64,000 nucleotides of DNA from contig NZ_JAAAMG010000008.1 in assembly GCF_010500815.1 (NCBI RefSeq), positions 168,850-232,849 of the forward strand, read 5' to 3'. Within the stretch, counting starts at the first letter, position 1, and each line of letters starts with the position of its first letter. Positions 27,471-36,317 of the stretch are shown here, piece after piece. A program made the position numbers and the translations under genes. The stretch is from Jiella pacifica (lineage in GTDB: Bacteria; Pseudomonadota; Alphaproteobacteria; Rhizobiales; Rhizobiaceae). The notes under the pieces are model-generated. The model saw only the letters and a list, made by a program, of their open reading frames with translations. It searched no databases and was not told the origin of the DNA.

Positions 27471-29174
27471 TTGCGGGCATTCCTGAAGCCAAGGCTGGAC
27501 GGCGAGGGCATTGCCCTTGCCGTCCTCGTCGTATTCGTTCTCCTCGTCTCGGTCCTGCCCGTCGCGCGTCTCGTCTTCGAGGCCTTCGCGCCGGGCGGCG
27601 AATTCGACCTGTCGAACCTCTCTGCAGTGCTGTCGGCCGGCTCGACCTGGCGGGCGACGTGGCACTCACTGGTCACGGCGTTCTTCGGGACGGCGATCTC
27701 GCTGATCCTCGGCACCGTCTTTGCGCTCGCGGTCGCGCTCACCGACATCCGCGCCAAGGCGGCGCTGGTCTTTGCGTTTCTCCTGCCGCTGATGATCCCA
27801 CCGCAGGTGACGGCCCTGTCCTGGGCGCAACTCGCCGGCCCGTCCAGCCCGCTCCTGATCACCCTCGGCCTCGCCCCGCCGCTCGGCGCGCCGAACCCGC
27901 TCTACAGTGCCGAGGGGATCATCCTGCTCCTCGGCATCCAGCATGCGCCGCTGGTCTTCCTCTCCGTCAGGGCGGGCCTGCGAGGCCTGCCGCGGGAGAT
28001 GATCGAGGCGGCAAGGGCCTGCGGCGCCGGCCGGATCTTCGTCCTTCGCACCATCGTCCTGCCGATGATGACGCCGGCCCTCGTCGCCGGATCGGCCCTC
28101 GCCTTCGTCTCGGCCATCGGCAATTTCGGCATTCCCGCCCTCCTCGGCATCCCGGCCGGCTATACGGTCCTGCCGACCCTGATCTACCAGCGGCTGGCGA
28201 GCTTCGGCCCGTCGATCATCTCCGACGTCGCCGTCCTATCCATTCTGGTGGGCGCCCTCGCCTGTCTCGGCTTCGCGGCGCAGTCGCTCTTCGTTGGCAG
28301 GCGCGACTTCCGCACGGTCGGCGCGCCGTCGGAGGCGCTGCGCTACCGGCTCGGCACAGCGCGCCTGGCCGTCGAGATAGGCGCCTGGGGGATCATCGTC
28401 CTGATCCTGGTCGTTCCCCTTATTGCCCTCCTCGCGACCTCGCTGGTCAGCGCCTATGGGGTCCCTTTGTCGGAAAAGACCATGACGCTCGGCAACTATG
28501 CCGAGGTGCTGTTTCGCCAGGACGCGACGGTCAGGGCCTTCCGCAACTCCTTCTTCCTCGCCGCCGGCGCCTCGCTCCTCCTGATGCTCCTCGCCGTGCC
28601 CTTCGCGGCGCTGATTGTCTGGCGGGGCGGGCGGCTCCTGAAGAGCCTCGCGATGCTGGCCGAGGTGCCCTATGCGCTGCCCGGCATCGTCCTCGGCATC
28701 GCCGCCATCCTGATCTTCATCCGGCCGCTGCCGATCTTCGGGCTCAGCCTCTACAACACCATCTGGATCATCTTCTTCGCCTATCTCGCCCGCTTCCTGA
28801 CCCTGTCGCTCAGACCGGTCGTCGGCGCGGTGCAGCAGCTCGACCGGGGGCTCGACGAGGCGGCGCGGATGACCGGCGCCGGCTATCTCTTCCGGCTGCG
28901 AACGGTGCTGTTTCCGCTGCTCGCCCCGGCCGCGGCGGCGGGCGCGGTGCTGACCTTCATGACCAGCTTCAACGAGCTGACCGTCTCGGCGCTGCTCTGG
29001 TCGGCCGGCAACGAGACGCTCGGGGTGGTGGTCTTCAATCTCGACGACGGCGGCTACACGGTGCTCGCCTCGGCCGTCGCGGTGGTGACGGTGGTGGCGA
29101 TCGTCGCGATCATGGGTGTCACGGCGCTGCTGGCGCGGCGGCTGCCGCGCGGTGTGTTGCCCTGGGCGGATTGA
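27471..29174 (+). CDS. ABC transporter permease, two fused halves
   Basis: 567 residues, about 12 membrane segments made of two BPD_transp_1 domains in one chain (roughly 1-275 and 300-560). Each half has its EAA loop for ATPase contact: EAARACGAGRIFVLRTIVLP and DEAARMTGAGYLFRLRTVLFP. Fused permeases of this length occur in FbpB, ThiP and the aminoethylphosphonate PhnU2/AepW type. The start is TTG at 27471, 7 bp after the binding-protein stop, with no clear ribosome binding site, so reinitiation from the upstream gene is likely. The cognate ATPase is the convergent gene at 29216-30301. Confidence 0.9.
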   Translation: MRAFLKPRLDGEGIALAVLVVFVLLVSVLPVARLVFEAFAPGGEFDLSNLSAVLSAGSTWRATWHSLVTAFFGTAISLILGTVFALAVALTDIRAKAALVFAFLLPLMIPPQVTALSWAQLAGPSSPLLITLGLAPPLGAPNPLYSAEGIILLLGIQHAPLVFLSVRAGLRGLPREMIEAARACGAGRIFVLRTIVLPMMTPALVAGSALAFVSAIGNFGIPALLGIPAGYTVLPTLIYQRLASFGPSIISDVAVLSILVGALACLGFAAQSLFVGRRDFRTVGAPSEALRYRLGTARLAVEIGAWGIIVLILVVPLIALLATSLVSAYGVPLSEKTMTLGNYAEVLFRQDATVRAFRNSFFLAAGASLLLMLLAVPFAALIVWRGGRLLKSLAMLAEVPYALPGIVLGIAAILIFIRPLPIFGLSLYNTIWIIFFAYLARFLTLSLRPVVGAVQQLDRGLDEAARMTGAGYLFRLRTVLFPLLAPAAAAGAVLTFMTSFNELTVSALLWSAGNETLGVVVFNLDDGGYTVLASAVAVVTVVAIVAIMGVTALLARRLPRGVLPWAD

Positions 29175-29178
29175 GGGG

Positions 29179-29201
29179 GCCGCCGAAGGCGCTTCGGCGG
29201 C
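29179..29201. terminator. Hairpin between convergent permease and ATPase genes
   Basis: GCCGCCGAAG (29179-29188), loop GCG, CTTCGGCGGC (29192-29201): a perfect 10-bp stem filling the 41-bp gap between the two stop codons. It lacks a T-run on either strand but its position suits a bidirectional transcription barrier. Confidence 0.5.
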
Positions 29202-29215
29202 TGAAGGCGGTGCGT

Positions 29216-30301
29216 TCAGGCGGCCTCGGCAAGGGGCGCCGCACCCGCACCGGCTGGGAGCAGCCAGCCGCCTCGAACCGAAACACGGACGACCTCGCCG
29301 ATCGCCAGCCGCTCGTTCGACGGGAGCGGCAGGAGCAATCCCGGCGCCGCCTCCGGCTCGATCTCGTACAGGGTGTGCGAGCCCTTGAAGACCGCCTTGC
29401 GGACCCTGGCGGCGAAACCCGACTCGCCGATCGCCAGCCTTTCCGGCTTCAGCGCCAGACGCCCGCTGCCGGAGGCCTGGGCACCGATGCTCGCCCTGAC
29501 GAGAGATTCTGCGCCGAACAGCTGGACCCGGCTCTGGTCCCCGCCTGCCGGCCCGAGGATGACACAGTCCACCACCCGGCCATTGCCGACGAAACGGGCG
29601 ACGCCTTCGCTGGTCGGCCGATCGTAGAGCGTCGCAGGATCCGCGACCTGCAAGATGCGCCCCTTTTCCATCACCGCGATGCGGTCGGCCATGGCCATCG
29701 CCTCGGCCTGGTCGTGGGTGACGTAGACCATGGTGGCGCCGGTGCGCTCGTGGAAGGCGCGGAAGGTCTCCTCCATCGAGGCCCGCAGATGGACGTCGAG
29801 ATTGGCCAGCGGCTCATCGAGCAGGATGACGGCCGGATCCATGGCGAGGCAGCGCGCGAGCGCGACCCGCTGGCGCTGGCCGCCGGAGAGATCGGCCGGA
29901 CGCCGTGCCTCGAAGCCGGAGAGTTCGACCGCCGAGAGCGCCTCGCCGATCTTGATCCGGCGCTCCGCCTTGCCCAGCCCTCGCACCCGCAGCGCATAGC
30001 CGACGTTCTCGGCCACCGTCATGTGCGGCCACAGGGCGTAGGACTGGAAGACGATGGCGACCTTGCGCTTTTCCGGCGGGACGTGAGCGCCCTCTCCGGC
30101 AACCAGCCGGTCGCCGAAGCAGATCGAGCCGGCACTCAGCGTCTCGAAGCCTGCGATCAGGCGAAGCAGCGTCGTCTTGCCGCAGCCAGACGGCCCGAGC
30201 AGCGCGACGAACTCGCCCTCGGCGATGTCGAGCGAGACGTCGTCCACCGCGACGCCGCTGCCGAAGCGCTTCAGCGCACCGGCGATGGTAATGGCAGTCA
30301 T
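29216..30301 (-). CDS. ABC transporter ATP-binding protein
   Basis: 361 residues of the PotA/FbpC type: nucleotide-binding domain 1-235 and a C-terminal TOBE-like regulatory domain 270-350. Walker A is GPSGCGKTT, the signature is LSGGQRQR, Walker B is VILLDEP, and the H-loop is VYVTHDQAEAMAMADRI. Its length and position match the third component of the importer, but it is on the opposite strand to the binding protein and permease and must have its own promoter, beyond 30301 or shared with fhs. No other permease nearby would need it. The ATG at 30301 is 16 bp from the fhs stop. Confidence 0.92.
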   Translation of the reverse strand: MTAITIAGALKRFGSGVAVDDVSLDIAEGEFVALLGPSGCGKTTLLRLIAGFETLSAGSICFGDRLVAGEGAHVPPEKRKVAIVFQSYALWPHMTVAENVGYALRVRGLGKAERRIKIGEALSAVELSGFEARRPADLSGGQRQRVALARCLAMDPAVILLDEPLANLDVHLRASMEETFRAFHERTGATMVYVTHDQAEAMAMADRIAVMEKGRILQVADPATLYDRPTSEGVARFVGNGRVVDCVILGPAGGDQSRVQLFGAESLVRASIGAQASGSGRLALKPERLAIGESGFAARVRKAVFKGSHTLYEIEPEAAPGLLLPLPSNERLAIGEVVRVSVRGGWLLPAGAGAAPLAEAA

Positions 30302-30317
30302 CCGCGCTCCGGAAGGG

Positions 30318-31997
30318 TCAGAACAGGCCTTCGATCTCGCCGTTGTCGTTCAGATAGATCGATTCGGCCGCCGGCTGCGAGGGCAGGCCCGGCATGGTCA
30401 TGATCTGTCCGCAGATGGCGACGACGAAACCGGCGCCGGCCGACAGCCGAACCTCACGGACATGCACGCTGAAGCCCTCGGGAGCCCCGCGCTTCGTCGG
30501 ATCGGTCGAGAAGGAATACTGGGTCTTCGCCATGCAGACCGGCAATTGGCCGTAGCCGGCTTCCTCCCAGGCGCTCAGCTGGTCGAGGACGGACTGGTCG
30601 GCCGTCACCTCCTTGCCGCGATAGATCGTCCTGACCACCGTCTCGATCTTCTCGAACAGGCCCATCTTGTCGGGATAGATCGGCTTGAAATCGGCGGTGC
30701 CGCCATCGGCGAGTTCCACCACCTTCTCGGCAAGCCCGGTGATCCCGGCCGACCCCTCGGCCCAGTGGCGGCAGACGATCGCCTCGGAGCCCAGCGTGGC
30801 GACATAATCTCTCACCGCGGCGATCTCGGCCTCGGTGTCGGCGGAGAAATGGTTGATCGCGACGACGACGGGCACGCCGAAGCCTTTGACGTTCTCGACA
30901 TGGCGGCCGAGATTGGCGCAGCCGGCCTTCACCGCCTCGACGTTCTCGGCGCCGAGATCGGCTTTCGCGACGCCGCCATTCATCTTCATCGCCCTGACCG
31001 TCGCGACGACGACGGCTGCGGCGGGCTTCAGCCCGGCCTTGCGGCACTTGATGTCGAAGAACTTCTCCGCCCCGAGATCGGCACCGAAGCCGGCCTCGGT
31101 GACGACGTAATCGGCGAGCTTCAGCGCCGCCTTGGTGGCGACGACCGAGTTGCAGCCATGGGCGATGTTGGCGAAGGGCCCGCCATGGACGAAGGCCGGG
31201 TTGTTCTCCAGCGTCTGGACGAGATTCGGCTGGATCGCGTCCTTCAGGAGCACCGCCATCGCGCCGTCGGCCTTGAGGTCGCGGGCGGTGATCGCGGTCT
31301 TGTCGCGGCGATAGGCGACGATGATGTCGCCGAGACGCCGTTCCAGATCCTTCAGGTCCTCCGACAGGCAGAGAATCGCCATCACCTCGGAGGCGACGGT
31401 GATGTCGAAGCCGGTCTCGCGCGGAAAACCATTGGCGACACCGCCCAGAGAAGCCGTGATCTGGCGCAGCGCCCGGTCGTTCATGTCGAGGACGCGGCGC
31501 CAGGTGACGCGGCGACTGTCGATCTGCAGCTCGTTGCCCCAGTAGATGTGGTTGTCGATCATCGCCGAGAGCAGATTGTGCGCCGTGGTGATCGCGTGGA
31601 AGTCGCCGGTGAAGTGGAGGTTCATCTCCTCCATCGGCACGACCTGCGCATAGCCGCCGCCGGCCGCCCCGCCTTTGACGCCGAAACAGGGGCCGAGCGA
31701 GGCCTCGCGGATGCAGATGAGAGCGTTCTTGCCGATGCGGTTGAGGCCGTCGCCGAGACCGACGGTGGTCGTCGTCTTGCCTTCGCCGGCCGGGGTCGGG
31801 TTCACCGCTGTGACGAGGATCAGCTTGCCGTCCGGCCGGCCTTCCAGCGATTTGAGGAACGGCGCGGCGATCTTCGCCTTGTCGTGGCCATAGGGAACGA
31901 TGTCCTCTTCCGACATGCCGAGGCGCCCGGCGATTTCCTTGATCGGCTTCTTCTTCGCGGCGCGCGCAATGGCGATGTCGGAATTGTAGTCGCTCAA
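30318..31997 (-). CDS. fhs: Formate-tetrahydrofolate ligase
   Basis: 559 residues, the usual size of Fhs. It ligates formate to tetrahydrofolate using ATP, giving 10-formyl-THF for purine and fMet synthesis. The P-loop region is [16 protein letters not shown] (residues 67-82); other family signatures are [40 protein letters not shown] (shown in part) and [16 protein letters not shown] place the start at TTG 31997 because GAGGGAG lies six bases upstream and the resulting [19 protein letters not shown] is the family N-terminus; an ATG in frame at 32120 (MGSHLAY) has neither. The ATPase gene follows after 16 bp. Confidence 0.95.
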   Translation of the reverse strand: MSDYNSDIAIARAAKKKPIKEIAGRLGMSEEDIVPYGHDKAKIAAPFLKSLEGRPDGKLILVTAVNPTPAGEGKTTTTVGLGDGLNRIGKNALICIREASLGPCFGVKGGAAGGGYAQVVPMEEMNLHFTGDFHAITTAHNLLSAMIDNHIYWGNELQIDSRRVTWRRVLDMNDRALRQITASLGGVANGFPRETGFDITVASEVMAILCLSEDLKDLERRLGDIIVAYRRDKTAITARDLKADGAMAVLLKDAIQPNLVQTLENNPAFVHGGPFANIAHGCNSVVATKAALKLADYVVTEAGFGADLGAEKFFDIKCRKAGLKPAAAVVVATVRAMKMNGGVAKADLGAENVEAVKAGCANLGRHVENVKGFGVPVVVAINHFSADTEAEIAAVRDYVATLGSEAIVCRHWAEGSAGITGLAEKVVELADGGTADFKPIYPDKMGLFEKIETVVRTIYRGKEVTADQSVLDQLSAWEEAGYGQLPVCMAKTQYSFSTDPTKRGAPEGFSVHVREVRLSAGAGFVVAICGQIMTMPGLPSQPAAESIYLNDNGEIEGLF

Positions 31998-32139
31998 GGC
32001 TTTCTCCCTCTGGTCGGTCGTTTTGGCGGCAGCATACGCAAGGTGGGAACCCATTGCCACAGCCTGCCGTCGCGGAAAACCGGCTACGGCTGCAAACGAA
32101 CGAGGATCGCGGGATGCGGGCGGCTCTCGCCCCGGGACC

Positions 32140-32316
32140 AAAAAGAAGAGCCCGGTGTGGGAGGAGACCACCGGGCTCTTCTTCTTCTCTGGATCACGGC
32201 CAGGGCGCTGGGAGGCAACACCCGTTGCGGCCGTCTGCTACTCGGGCATGTGCAGCCGTGCCCAATGGGAGGAATGGGGCGGCCGCTGCTCACGCATTGC
32301 CCTAACGCAGACAACC
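32140..32316 (-). ncRNA. Candidate trans-acting sRNA with three CCUCCC motifs
   Basis: On the minus strand: hairpin I closes with GTCTGC/GCAGAC (32307-32312 with 32233-32238), continues with GGGCA/TGCCC and GCAGC/GCTGC, and ends in a loop holding TCCTCCC. Hairpin II is ACGGCC/GGCCGT with an inner GCAAC/GTTGC and an unpaired CCTCCC on its 3' side. Hairpin III, AAGAAGAGCCCGGTG/CACCGGGCTCTTCTT, has TCTCCTCCCA as its loop and runs into TTTTTGG, so it is the terminator. Each motif is complementary to a Shine-Dalgarno sequence. This layout recalls the rhizobial alpha-r14 sRNAs. No convincing -10/-35 was identified, so the 5' end is approximate. Confidence 0.6.
32141..32182 (-). terminator. Intrinsic terminator ending the sRNA candidate
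   Basis: A 15-bp stem AAGAAGAGCCCGGTG/CACCGGGCTCTTCTT with an 11-nt loop. On the minus strand it is followed by a run of five T (the A-run at 32140-32144 of the plus strand). The plus-strand flank TTCTTCTCTGG is poorer, so leftward termination is favoured. Confidence 0.8.
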
Positions 32317-32717
32317 TAGCACAGGTTTCACGGCTTTGCTGTGGCCGGGTTGCTACGACTGCCTCGCAATCAGCCCGCCATTACCTGCCGCTGCGGCAGT
32401 ATTGGTCGAAATGACCTGCTTGGCGCAGTCCGGGCAAGGTAGTTCGATCTCCCGGCTTTCGACCCCATTCCCGAAAGTCATGGTTCGCCAGAGGGTTGAG
32501 TGCCAACGGTCGCAGTGATGACATTCCCGTTCACATCCCGGTTACCAATCGGTAGGCATGCAATGACTTTGTGCAGTTCGTCATCAGATGTGGCGTGGGG
32601 CCGCAGCTGCCGCCGCGACTGCATCGAGGAGCTGTCTGGATCCTTCGTAATCCTCGCTGTGCCTCAGGCATGCCGATACGAAGAGCCGCGACAGGTCGAC
32701 GACGAATGAAGGTGGCG
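32317..32717. other. Intergenic region upstream of sRNA candidate
   Basis: About 400 bp without a supported gene. It should contain the sRNA promoter and the 3' end of the thioredoxin transcript. A palindromic CTGCCGC-TGCGGCAG occurs around 32385-32399. Short frames here show no recognisable protein features. Confidence 0.4.
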
Positions 32718-33215
32718 CTATTTCGCCTCTGCTGCCGGCGTCTTGTCGAGGGCGCCCGTCTTGCCGCCATCTGTCCCGGCTTCTTCCGACATGCCGTCGA
32801 GGATCGCCTCGATCTCCGGATAGAACCACCGCTGGCCGGGATATCCCTCCAGCCGGCCGACCTCATGGCCGTCGTCACCGACGAGAACGAAGGTGGGGGT
32901 GAAGACTGCCGGCGTCAGACCGGCGATGCCGCCGCGACGGTCCTCATAGATGTCGACCCGGCGCAGCGGCGCGATCCTGCCGATGCGGCTCTGCGGATAA
33001 TCCGGTGCAATCTCGGCGTCGAACTTTCGGCAGAACGGGCAGCCCCGCTGCTCGAACATCAGGAGTTCGGCGGCCGAGGCGACGGGCGGCAAGGGCACGA
33101 GAAGCACCGACAGCAACACCATTCGCCGGACGAGGGCCCCGGAAAAACGCCGCCCCGAAGCGCCCGGCGAGCTCCGTCCGATACGCCTGCAGTCAATGGG
33201 CCGCGCAATCTTCAT
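32718..33215 (-). CDS. Periplasmic thioredoxin-fold protein (SoxS-like)
   Basis: 165 residues. A basic N-terminus and hydrophobic segment (about residues 30-48, ending VASAA) form a signal peptide or anchor. The mature thioredoxin fold has the active site FEQRGCPFCRKFD with CPFC, then RRVDIYEDR and the cis-Pro loop TPTFVLV, followed by GYPGQRWFYPEIEAIL. This pattern fits the small SoxS/SoxW-type periplasmic thioredoxins that reduce specific partners. No sox genes are nearby. The first ATG at 33215 gives a long pre-signal region; an internal ATG (MVLLSVLL) at residue 32 is an alternative start. Confidence 0.75.
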   Translation of the reverse strand: MKIARPIDCRRIGRSSPGASGRRFSGALVRRMVLLSVLLVPLPPVASAAELLMFEQRGCPFCRKFDAEIAPDYPQSRIGRIAPLRRVDIYEDRRGGIAGLTPAVFTPTFVLVGDDGHEVGRLEGYPGQRWFYPEIEAILDGMSEEAGTDGGKTGALDKTPAAEAK

Positions 33216-33232
33216 CCGGCGATCTTAACCAA

Positions 33233-33264
33233 GAACGCCGCGGCAGGAAGCTGCCGCGGCGTTC
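33233..33264 (-). terminator. Perfect 14-bp hairpin after aldolase gene
   Basis: GAACGCCGCGGCAG (33233-33246), loop GAAG, CTGCCGCGGCGTTC (33251-33264). On the minus strand it is followed by TTGGTTAAG. It lies 69 bp past the aldolase stop and 18 bp before the thioredoxin start, so it most likely ends the aldolase transcript. Confidence 0.65.
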
Positions 33265-33332
33265 GTGACGAAATCAGCTCGCCCACAAGACTGCGGCACC
33301 CGAGGAGCGGGTCGCAGCCTTGCCCGGCAGGA

Positions 33333-34244
33333 TCAGGCGTAGATGTCCATCACCTGGTTCAGCAGGGCGATCGCGTCTTCCTTCGAGCGCTGGAAGGAGT
33401 TGCGGCCGATGATCGAGCCGTTGCCGCCGCCCTCGCGGATGCCGCGGACCTCTTCGAGCAGCTCCTCGGTGTTCTTCGCCGCGCCGCCGGAAAAGACGAC
33501 GATGCGCTTGCCGTTGAAGGAAGCCTGCATGATGTGGCGGACCCGGTCGGCCGCCGTCTCGCCCTTGATCCCGTTCTTCTCGTAGACAGGCTTCGCCGCG
33601 TCGAGATCGACATGCGCCGTCGGCAGCTTCACCTTGATGATCGTCGCGCCCATCAGCGCGGCCATGTGCGCCGCATAGGCGATGATGTCGAGGCCGGTCT
33701 CGCCGTCCTTGGTCACCTTGCCGCCGCGCGGATAGGACCAGACGACGGAGATCAGGCCGCGGGACTTCGCCTCATGGCTGATCTCGCGCAATTCCTCCAT
33801 CATGTCGTAGGATGCCTCGGCACCCGGATAGATGGTGAAGCCGACGCCGACGCAGCCGAGCCGCATCGCGTCCTCGACCGTACCGGTGATCGCCTGGTCC
33901 TGATTGGAGACGAGACCGTTGCCGCTGTTCACCTTGAGGATCAGCGGTACTTCGCCGGCAAAGGTGTCGGCGCCCTGTTCGAGCAGACCGAGCGGCGCCG
34001 CATAGCCGGAGACGCCTGATTCGATCGCCAGTTCGTAGAGGTAATGCGGGTCGTAGGCGGCGGGGTTCTGGGCGAAGGAGCGCGCCGGGCCGTGCTCGAA
34101 GCCCTGATCGACCGGGAGGATCACGACCCGGCCGGTGCCGCCCAGGCGTCCATGCATCAGGAGCCGTGAAAGGTTGCTCTTCAGCCCCGGGGTCTCACCT
34201 TCGTACCAGGAGAGAATGTTCCGCACGACTTCAGTTCTGAGCAT
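33333..34244 (-). CDS. fbaB: Class I fructose-bisphosphate aldolase (DhnA type)
   Basis: 303 residues of the archaeal/DhnA-type class I aldolase family, a Schiff-base enzyme interconverting fructose-1,6-bisphosphate with the two triose phosphates. Marks: VILPVDQGFEHGPARSFA, LILKVNSGNG, and ATIIKVKLPT with the probable Schiff-base lysine; the phosphate-binding SGGAAKNTEE and GNGSIIGRNSFQR loops close the barrel. The start at 34244 (MLRTEVVRNILSWYEGE) has AAGGA about 10 nt upstream; a frame opens at 34280 but adds a non-conserved leader. It transcribes away from homospermidine synthase. Confidence 0.93.
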   Translation of the reverse strand: MLRTEVVRNILSWYEGETPGLKSNLSRLLMHGRLGGTGRVVILPVDQGFEHGPARSFAQNPAAYDPHYLYELAIESGVSGYAAPLGLLEQGADTFAGEVPLILKVNSGNGLVSNQDQAITGTVEDAMRLGCVGVGFTIYPGAEASYDMMEELREISHEAKSRGLISVVWSYPRGGKVTKDGETGLDIIAYAAHMAALMGATIIKVKLPTAHVDLDAAKPVYEKNGIKGETAADRVRHIMQASFNGKRIVVFSGGAAKNTEELLEEVRGIREGGGNGSIIGRNSFQRSKEDAIALLNQVMDIYA

Positions 34245-34668
34245 GATATCGATGTCCTTCGGCAAACGACGGGGAAACAAGAACGCATGGCGGAGCGATG
34301 CCTGCCGCTTCTTTTGTAGGCATAACGCCGCGGCGTCCAGACGACGCGGTGGATGCCAATCGATTAAAATCCGTGTGTCCCGCCAGAGTCTTGAAAAAAT
34401 GTCGCATGACGCCGTTCGCCGCCCTCTCCGGCAGCGGCGGCCGGCCTCTCCGGAGGCAAGTCGACGAGCGCGGGACCGCGGAGACGCGGCACCGGACGGG
34501 GACCGGTGCCGCGCGATCGATCCCGCCGATCGGCTTTTTGGCTTGAAGCCGACATTTCGCTTTTATTTGACGGCGAAACCGTCTAGCGCGGCGCCAACCG
34601 TAGCCCGACGCGAGCGTCCGGGCTCCCCGCCTGGCGTCCTCACCCGCGCCAAAGGAGTTGAAGCGAAC
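34245..34668. other. Intergenic region between divergent fbaB and homospermidine synthase
   Basis: 424 bp without a gene. A 10-bp stem GCGGCACCGG/CCGGTGCCGC (34486-34512, loop ACGGGGA) is followed by CGATCG/CGATCG and a TTTTT run near 34535-34539, so a rightward transcript may end or pause here before the hss coding region. This could be a leader attenuator; I recognise no named polyamine riboregulator. AAAGGAG (34651-34657) is the hss ribosome binding site. Confidence 0.45.
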
Positions 34669-36114
34669 ATGGCCGACAAGCAGTATCCGGTCCACGCCAA
34701 GATCACCGGCCCCGTCGTGATGATCGGCTTCGGCTCGATCGGCAAGGGCACCCTGCCGCTGATCGAGCGGCATTTCGATTTCGACCGCAATCGGCTGGTC
34801 GTCATCGACCCCGATGCGAACGTCCGTGGACTGCTCGACGAAAAGGGCATCCGCTTCGTCAACGAGGCCGTGACGCGCAAGAACTACGAGGAGCTCCTGA
34901 CGCCGCTCCTGACCGAGGGCGAGGGCCAGGGCTTCTGCGTCAACCTCTCCGTCGACACCGGCTCGCTCGATCTGATCAAGCTCTGCCGCCAGCTCGGCGT
35001 CCTCTACATCGACACCGTCGTCGAACCCTGGCTCGGCTTCTACTTCGACAAGAACATGTCGAACGCCGAGCGGACGAACTACGCCCTGCGCGAAACCGTC
35101 CGCAAGGAGAAGAAGAAGAACCCCGGCGGCACGACGGCGGTCTCCTGCTGCGGCGCCAATCCGGGCATGGTCTCCTGGTTCGTCAAGAAGGCGCTGGTCG
35201 ACATCGCCCGGGACACCGGCATGGAATTCGACGAGCCGTCCTTCGACGATCGCGAGGGCTGGGCCAAACTGATGAAGAAGGCGGGTGTCAAGGGCGTCCA
35301 CATTGCCGAGCGGGACACCCAGCGCGCCAAGTCGCCGAAGCCGATGAACGTCTTCTGGAACACCTGGTCGGTCGAGGGCTTCCTGTCGGAGGGCATGCAG
35401 CCCTCGGAGCTCGGCTGGGGCACCCATGAAAAGTGGATGCCGAAGAACGCCAGCCGCCACAAGAAGGGCTGCCAGGCGGCGATCTTCCTGGAGCAGCCGG
35501 GCGCCAACACCCGCGTGCGCTCCTGGTGCCCGACCCCGGGGGCGCAATACGGCTTCCTGGTGACCCACAACGAGTCGATCTCGATCGCCGACTACTTCAC
35601 GCATCACAATAAGGACGGCGAGGTCACCTATCGCCCGACCGCGCATTACGCCTATCACCCGGCCAACGACGCGGTACTCTCGCTGCACGAACTCTTCGGC
35701 GCCGCCGGCAAGATCCAGCCGGAACTGCACGTCCTCGACGAGACCGAGATCGTCGACGGTATCGACGAGCTCGGGGTCCTCCTCTACGGCCACGAGAAGA
35801 ACGCCTACTGGTACGGCTCGCAGCTGTCGATCGAGGAGACCCGCGAGCTCGCACCCTACCAGAACGCCACCGGCCTGCAGGTGACCTCGGCGGTGCTCGC
35901 CGGCATGGTTTGGGCGCTGGAGAACCCCGAGGCCGGCATCGTCGAGTCCGACGAGATGGACTACAAGCGCTGCCTGGAAGTGCAGACGCCCTATCTTGGC
36001 CCGGTCAAGGGCTTCTATACCAACTGGAATCCGCTAGTCGACCGGCCAGGCCTCTTCCCGGAGGACATCGACGAAAAGGATCCCTGGCAGTTCAGGAACA
36101 TCCTGGTCCGCTGA
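34669..36114 (+). CDS. hss: Homospermidine synthase
   Basis: 481 residues, the size of bacterial Hss (about 477). It joins two putrescines, or putrescine with spermidine, in an NAD+-dependent reaction to make sym-homospermidine, a major polyamine of rhizobia. The Rossmann motif is VVMIGFGSIGKGTLPLIERH (about residues 15-34); the saccharopine-dehydrogenase-like core continues with VVEPWLGFYFDKN, CCGANPGMVSWFVKKAL and ENPEAGIVESDEMD. The ATG at 34669 follows AAAGGAG by 11 nt; a longer in-frame leader back to 34135 overlaps the aldolase gene and is not real. Its putrescine probably comes from the decarboxylase at 14504-15724. Confidence 0.97.
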   Translation: MADKQYPVHAKITGPVVMIGFGSIGKGTLPLIERHFDFDRNRLVVIDPDANVRGLLDEKGIRFVNEAVTRKNYEELLTPLLTEGEGQGFCVNLSVDTGSLDLIKLCRQLGVLYIDTVVEPWLGFYFDKNMSNAERTNYALRETVRKEKKKNPGGTTAVSCCGANPGMVSWFVKKALVDIARDTGMEFDEPSFDDREGWAKLMKKAGVKGVHIAERDTQRAKSPKPMNVFWNTWSVEGFLSEGMQPSELGWGTHEKWMPKNASRHKKGCQAAIFLEQPGANTRVRSWCPTPGAQYGFLVTHNESISIADYFTHHNKDGEVTYRPTAHYAYHPANDAVLSLHELFGAAGKIQPELHVLDETEIVDGIDELGVLLYGHEKNAYWYGSQLSIEETRELAPYQNATGLQVTSAVLAGMVWALENPEAGIVESDEMDYKRCLEVQTPYLGPVKGFYTNWNPLVDRPGLFPEDIDEKDPWQFRNILVR

Positions 36115-36317
36115 CGGGGCGGAACCAGCCGTCCACGCTGCCGTTTTTCATCGGAACGCGGCAAAAAGCGCGGGTGCGTGGTCGATTTCGTCTTGACCGT
36201 CGCCGCGTGTCGTTCTGAAACACTTGCGGGAGATCTCGGGAAAGACGAGACCCCGTCCTGCCAAGTGCGGCGATGCGGCCTCGTGTCGCCGCCGACCGTC
36301 CTGAACGAGGTTTTTTG

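Noticed and set aside
32140..32316. Possible 6S RNA, because the element lies near a folate gene.
   Set aside because: The 5' and 3' ends do not pair into one long rod with a central bubble; instead there are three separate hairpins.
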